Shown piece after piece: positions 21,355 to 22,816 of a stretch of DNA of 22,816 nt. A program made the translations under genes and the position numbers. How positions within the stretch are numbered: the stretch's first letter is position 1; each line of letters opens with the position of its first letter. This DNA comes from a virus: the IMG/VR virus record IMGVR_UViG_3300006076_000029, positions 1 to 22,816 of that record; one strand, given 5' to 3'. A model generated the notes under the pieces. The model did no database searches, had not been told where the DNA came from, and saw nothing but the letters and a program-made list of their open reading frames with translations.

Positions 21355-22809
21355 ATGGCTGAAATTAATATACCTTATAATGTCCCTGAATATATTCAAA
21401 ATGGTGAGCCTGTTGACGAAAGCGTAGCTAATAGACCAGCAAAACAAATACAAGAAAATGTTTTAGCTATAAAATATAGAGCCGAATTAGATATTGATAA
21501 TCTGAATGCTTTAATAGGATTTCCTGCTTTATATGATAGTTCAAAAACATATAATAAAAATGATATTGTAGCAGATAGTAGTGGAAATAGATATATATCA
21601 TTGCAAGATGATAATATAGGAAATGCTTTAACAGACACAACTTGGTGGAAACCGTTCAAATTATCTGTAGGTGGTCAATTAGTTGTAGCTGATTCAAAAC
21701 CAGATAGTACTAATAATGAGCCTTATAATACAGTTTGGATTAATGAATTAACAAAAGATATTTTTTATCAAATTAGTGAAGATGAAACAAATCCAGAGTG
21801 GATTAAAGTAGGTGGTTCTGGAAATTTAGATAATAAATCATTATTATATTATTTTCAATTATATTTATCAAGTTTTAATTATGTAACATTTGAAGCTTTT
21901 AAAGGTGAACCACTTACATTAACAACTACAACAGGGACATATAATTATGATACTCAAACATTAGATGTTAGTACTAATGATACAATTGTAACTGATAATA
22001 TATTATCAGCATCAGCAAGCACATTTAAAATAATTGTTGATACAACAGTAACAGATATAACTGTTGAATATAGTATAGACGGAGGAAATACATATACAAC
22101 AGTTAATGATCCTTATTATATAGAATTAGATAGCTCTGTTAATGATTTTAGAATTAAAATAACATTTAATGCCGATGGAACAGTTAATGGATGGGGAGTT
22201 CTTTGGGATGAAGCTGGATATCCTTCAAGTACTGCTTTTAAATTACTTGAAATTTATACAAGTCAGGGTGAACAAGCAGGAGATTATATAACAATACCAA
22301 ATGATAAAGTATATACACCAGATGGTAAATCACTTGAAGTTTATTTAAACGGTGTTTTACAAAATTTAGGTGATTTTTATGAAGAAGATAGTTCAGGTAG
22401 GCAAATTAAATTATTAAAAAATACCCAGTCAGGTGATATTATTGTATTTAGAGAATATATAGGAAGTTATACTAATAATGTATTAGAAGATATTACAGAT
22501 AAAGTTCTAAAAGGAATAGATACTTATAATGATTATGTAGTAACTTCAGATTATAATGCAAGAATAAGAGAATATATTTATGGCGATAGTACCAATGGTT
22601 CATTTACAATTACATTACCAGATAATCCTGCTAATGGGGATGTTATTAAAATTTTAGATGTTGCTGGTAGTTTTAATACTAATAATGTAACAGTTAATGG
22701 AAATGGAAAGAATATTATGGGAGATAGTACTGCTACATTAGATATTTCAAATGCTGAGTATGAGCTTATATTTGTAGGACCAAATAATGAATGGAGGTTG
22801 GTAGTATGA
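21355..22809 (+). CDS. Tail fibre / receptor-binding protein
   Basis: The 484-residue protein opens with IPYNVPEYIQNGEPVDESVA and ends that module NRPAKQIQENVLAI (about 6-39), an N-terminal anchor seen in many phage fibres. Residues 56-101 hold a carbohydrate-binding-module-like segment (PALYDSSKTYNKNDIVADSS, GNRYISL, then TDTTWWKPF). The middle is a T/S/D/N-rich beta region. From about 410 a C-terminal beta domain reads NGSFTITLPDNPANGDVIKI, LDVAGSFNTNNVTVNGNG and finally NNEWRLVV, a pattern common at the tips of fibres. It should attach the phage to the cell surface. The next gene's start overlaps its stop by the ATGA arrangement. Confidence 0.75.
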   Translation: MAEINIPYNVPEYIQNGEPVDESVANRPAKQIQENVLAIKYRAELDIDNLNALIGFPALYDSSKTYNKNDIVADSSGNRYISLQDDNIGNALTDTTWWKPFKLSVGGQLVVADSKPDSTNNEPYNTVWINELTKDIFYQISEDETNPEWIKVGGSGNLDNKSLLYYFQLYLSSFNYVTFEAFKGEPLTLTTTTGTYNYDTQTLDVSTNDTIVTDNILSASASTFKIIVDTTVTDITVEYSIDGGNTYTTVNDPYYIELDSSVNDFRIKITFNADGTVNGWGVLWDEAGYPSSTAFKLLEIYTSQGEQAGDYITIPNDKVYTPDGKSLEVYLNGVLQNLGDFYEEDSSGRQIKLLKNTQSGDIIVFREYIGSYTNNVLEDITDKVLKGIDTYNDYVVTSDYNARIREYIYGDSTNGSFTITLPDNPANGDVIKILDVAGSFNTNNVTVNGNGKNIMGDSTATLDISNAEYELIFVGPNNEWRLVV

Positions 22810-22816
22810 AAGCAAG
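22806..22816 (+). CDS. Start of a further gene (continues outside window)
   Basis: An ATG at 22806 overlaps the fibre gene's TGA (ATGA), and GGAGG (22793-22797) lies eight bases before it inside the fibre gene's last codons. Only the start of the reading frame (MKA) is visible. The overlap suggests translational coupling, as for a fibre chaperone or second fibre part, but the product cannot be told. Confidence 0.5.

Overview
The window is a virion-structure region of a virus with a contractile tail (myovirus morphology). All 25 complete genes read on the + strand and are packed 2 to 30 bases apart, nearly always behind an AAGGAT, AAGGAG or AGGAG ribosome-binding site. The DNA is very AT-rich (roughly three quarters A+T by eye) and arginine is written almost only as AGA. 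The composition, the AAGGA-type sites and the T4-like baseplate set would suit a phage of an AT-rich bacterium; Campylobacterota phages are one group that fits, but the host cannot be fixed from this sequence. No tRNA, CRISPR array, transposon or homing endonuclease was seen, and no gene-free stretch exceeds 300 bases.

Layout: (1) 1-181 is the end of what is probably the major capsid gene, followed by a terminator, a 22-base perfect palindrome and a possible promoter. (2) 269-4753 holds head, neck and connector genes, several unrecognised: a lysine/glutamate-tailed protein, a protein with a threefold internal repeat, a highly acidic protein, probable head-tail adaptor, head-closure and tail-terminator proteins, and three very small genes. 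(3) 4763-7896 holds the tail sheath and tail tube. (4) After a 238-base intergenic region, 8135-13108 holds a tube-like baseplate protein, a gp26/gp51-like chaperone with a probable +1 frameshifted extension, the tape measure protein and a gp48/gp54-like tube cap. (5) After a 122-base intergenic region, 13231-17826 holds a gp53-like wedge protein, a gp27-like hub, a gp5-type OB-fold protein, a large unknown protein, a spike and a PAAR tip. (6) After a 152-base intergenic region, 17979-22809 holds gp25-like and gp6/gpJ-like wedge proteins, a tail-protein-I-like gene, a connector candidate and a tail fibre. A further gene starts at 22806.

Together these genes build a neck, a sheath-tube tail, a baseplate hub with a membrane-piercing tip, a wedge ring and the first fibre. 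The most unusual signals are: a CCC-TAG +1 frameshift site just before the tape measure gene; three related dyad-symmetric elements, one in each long intergenic region, two with identical arms; a 21-base perfect homopyrimidine mirror repeat after the tube gene; and a gp5 equivalent split into separate OB-fold and spike genes with no lysozyme domain.
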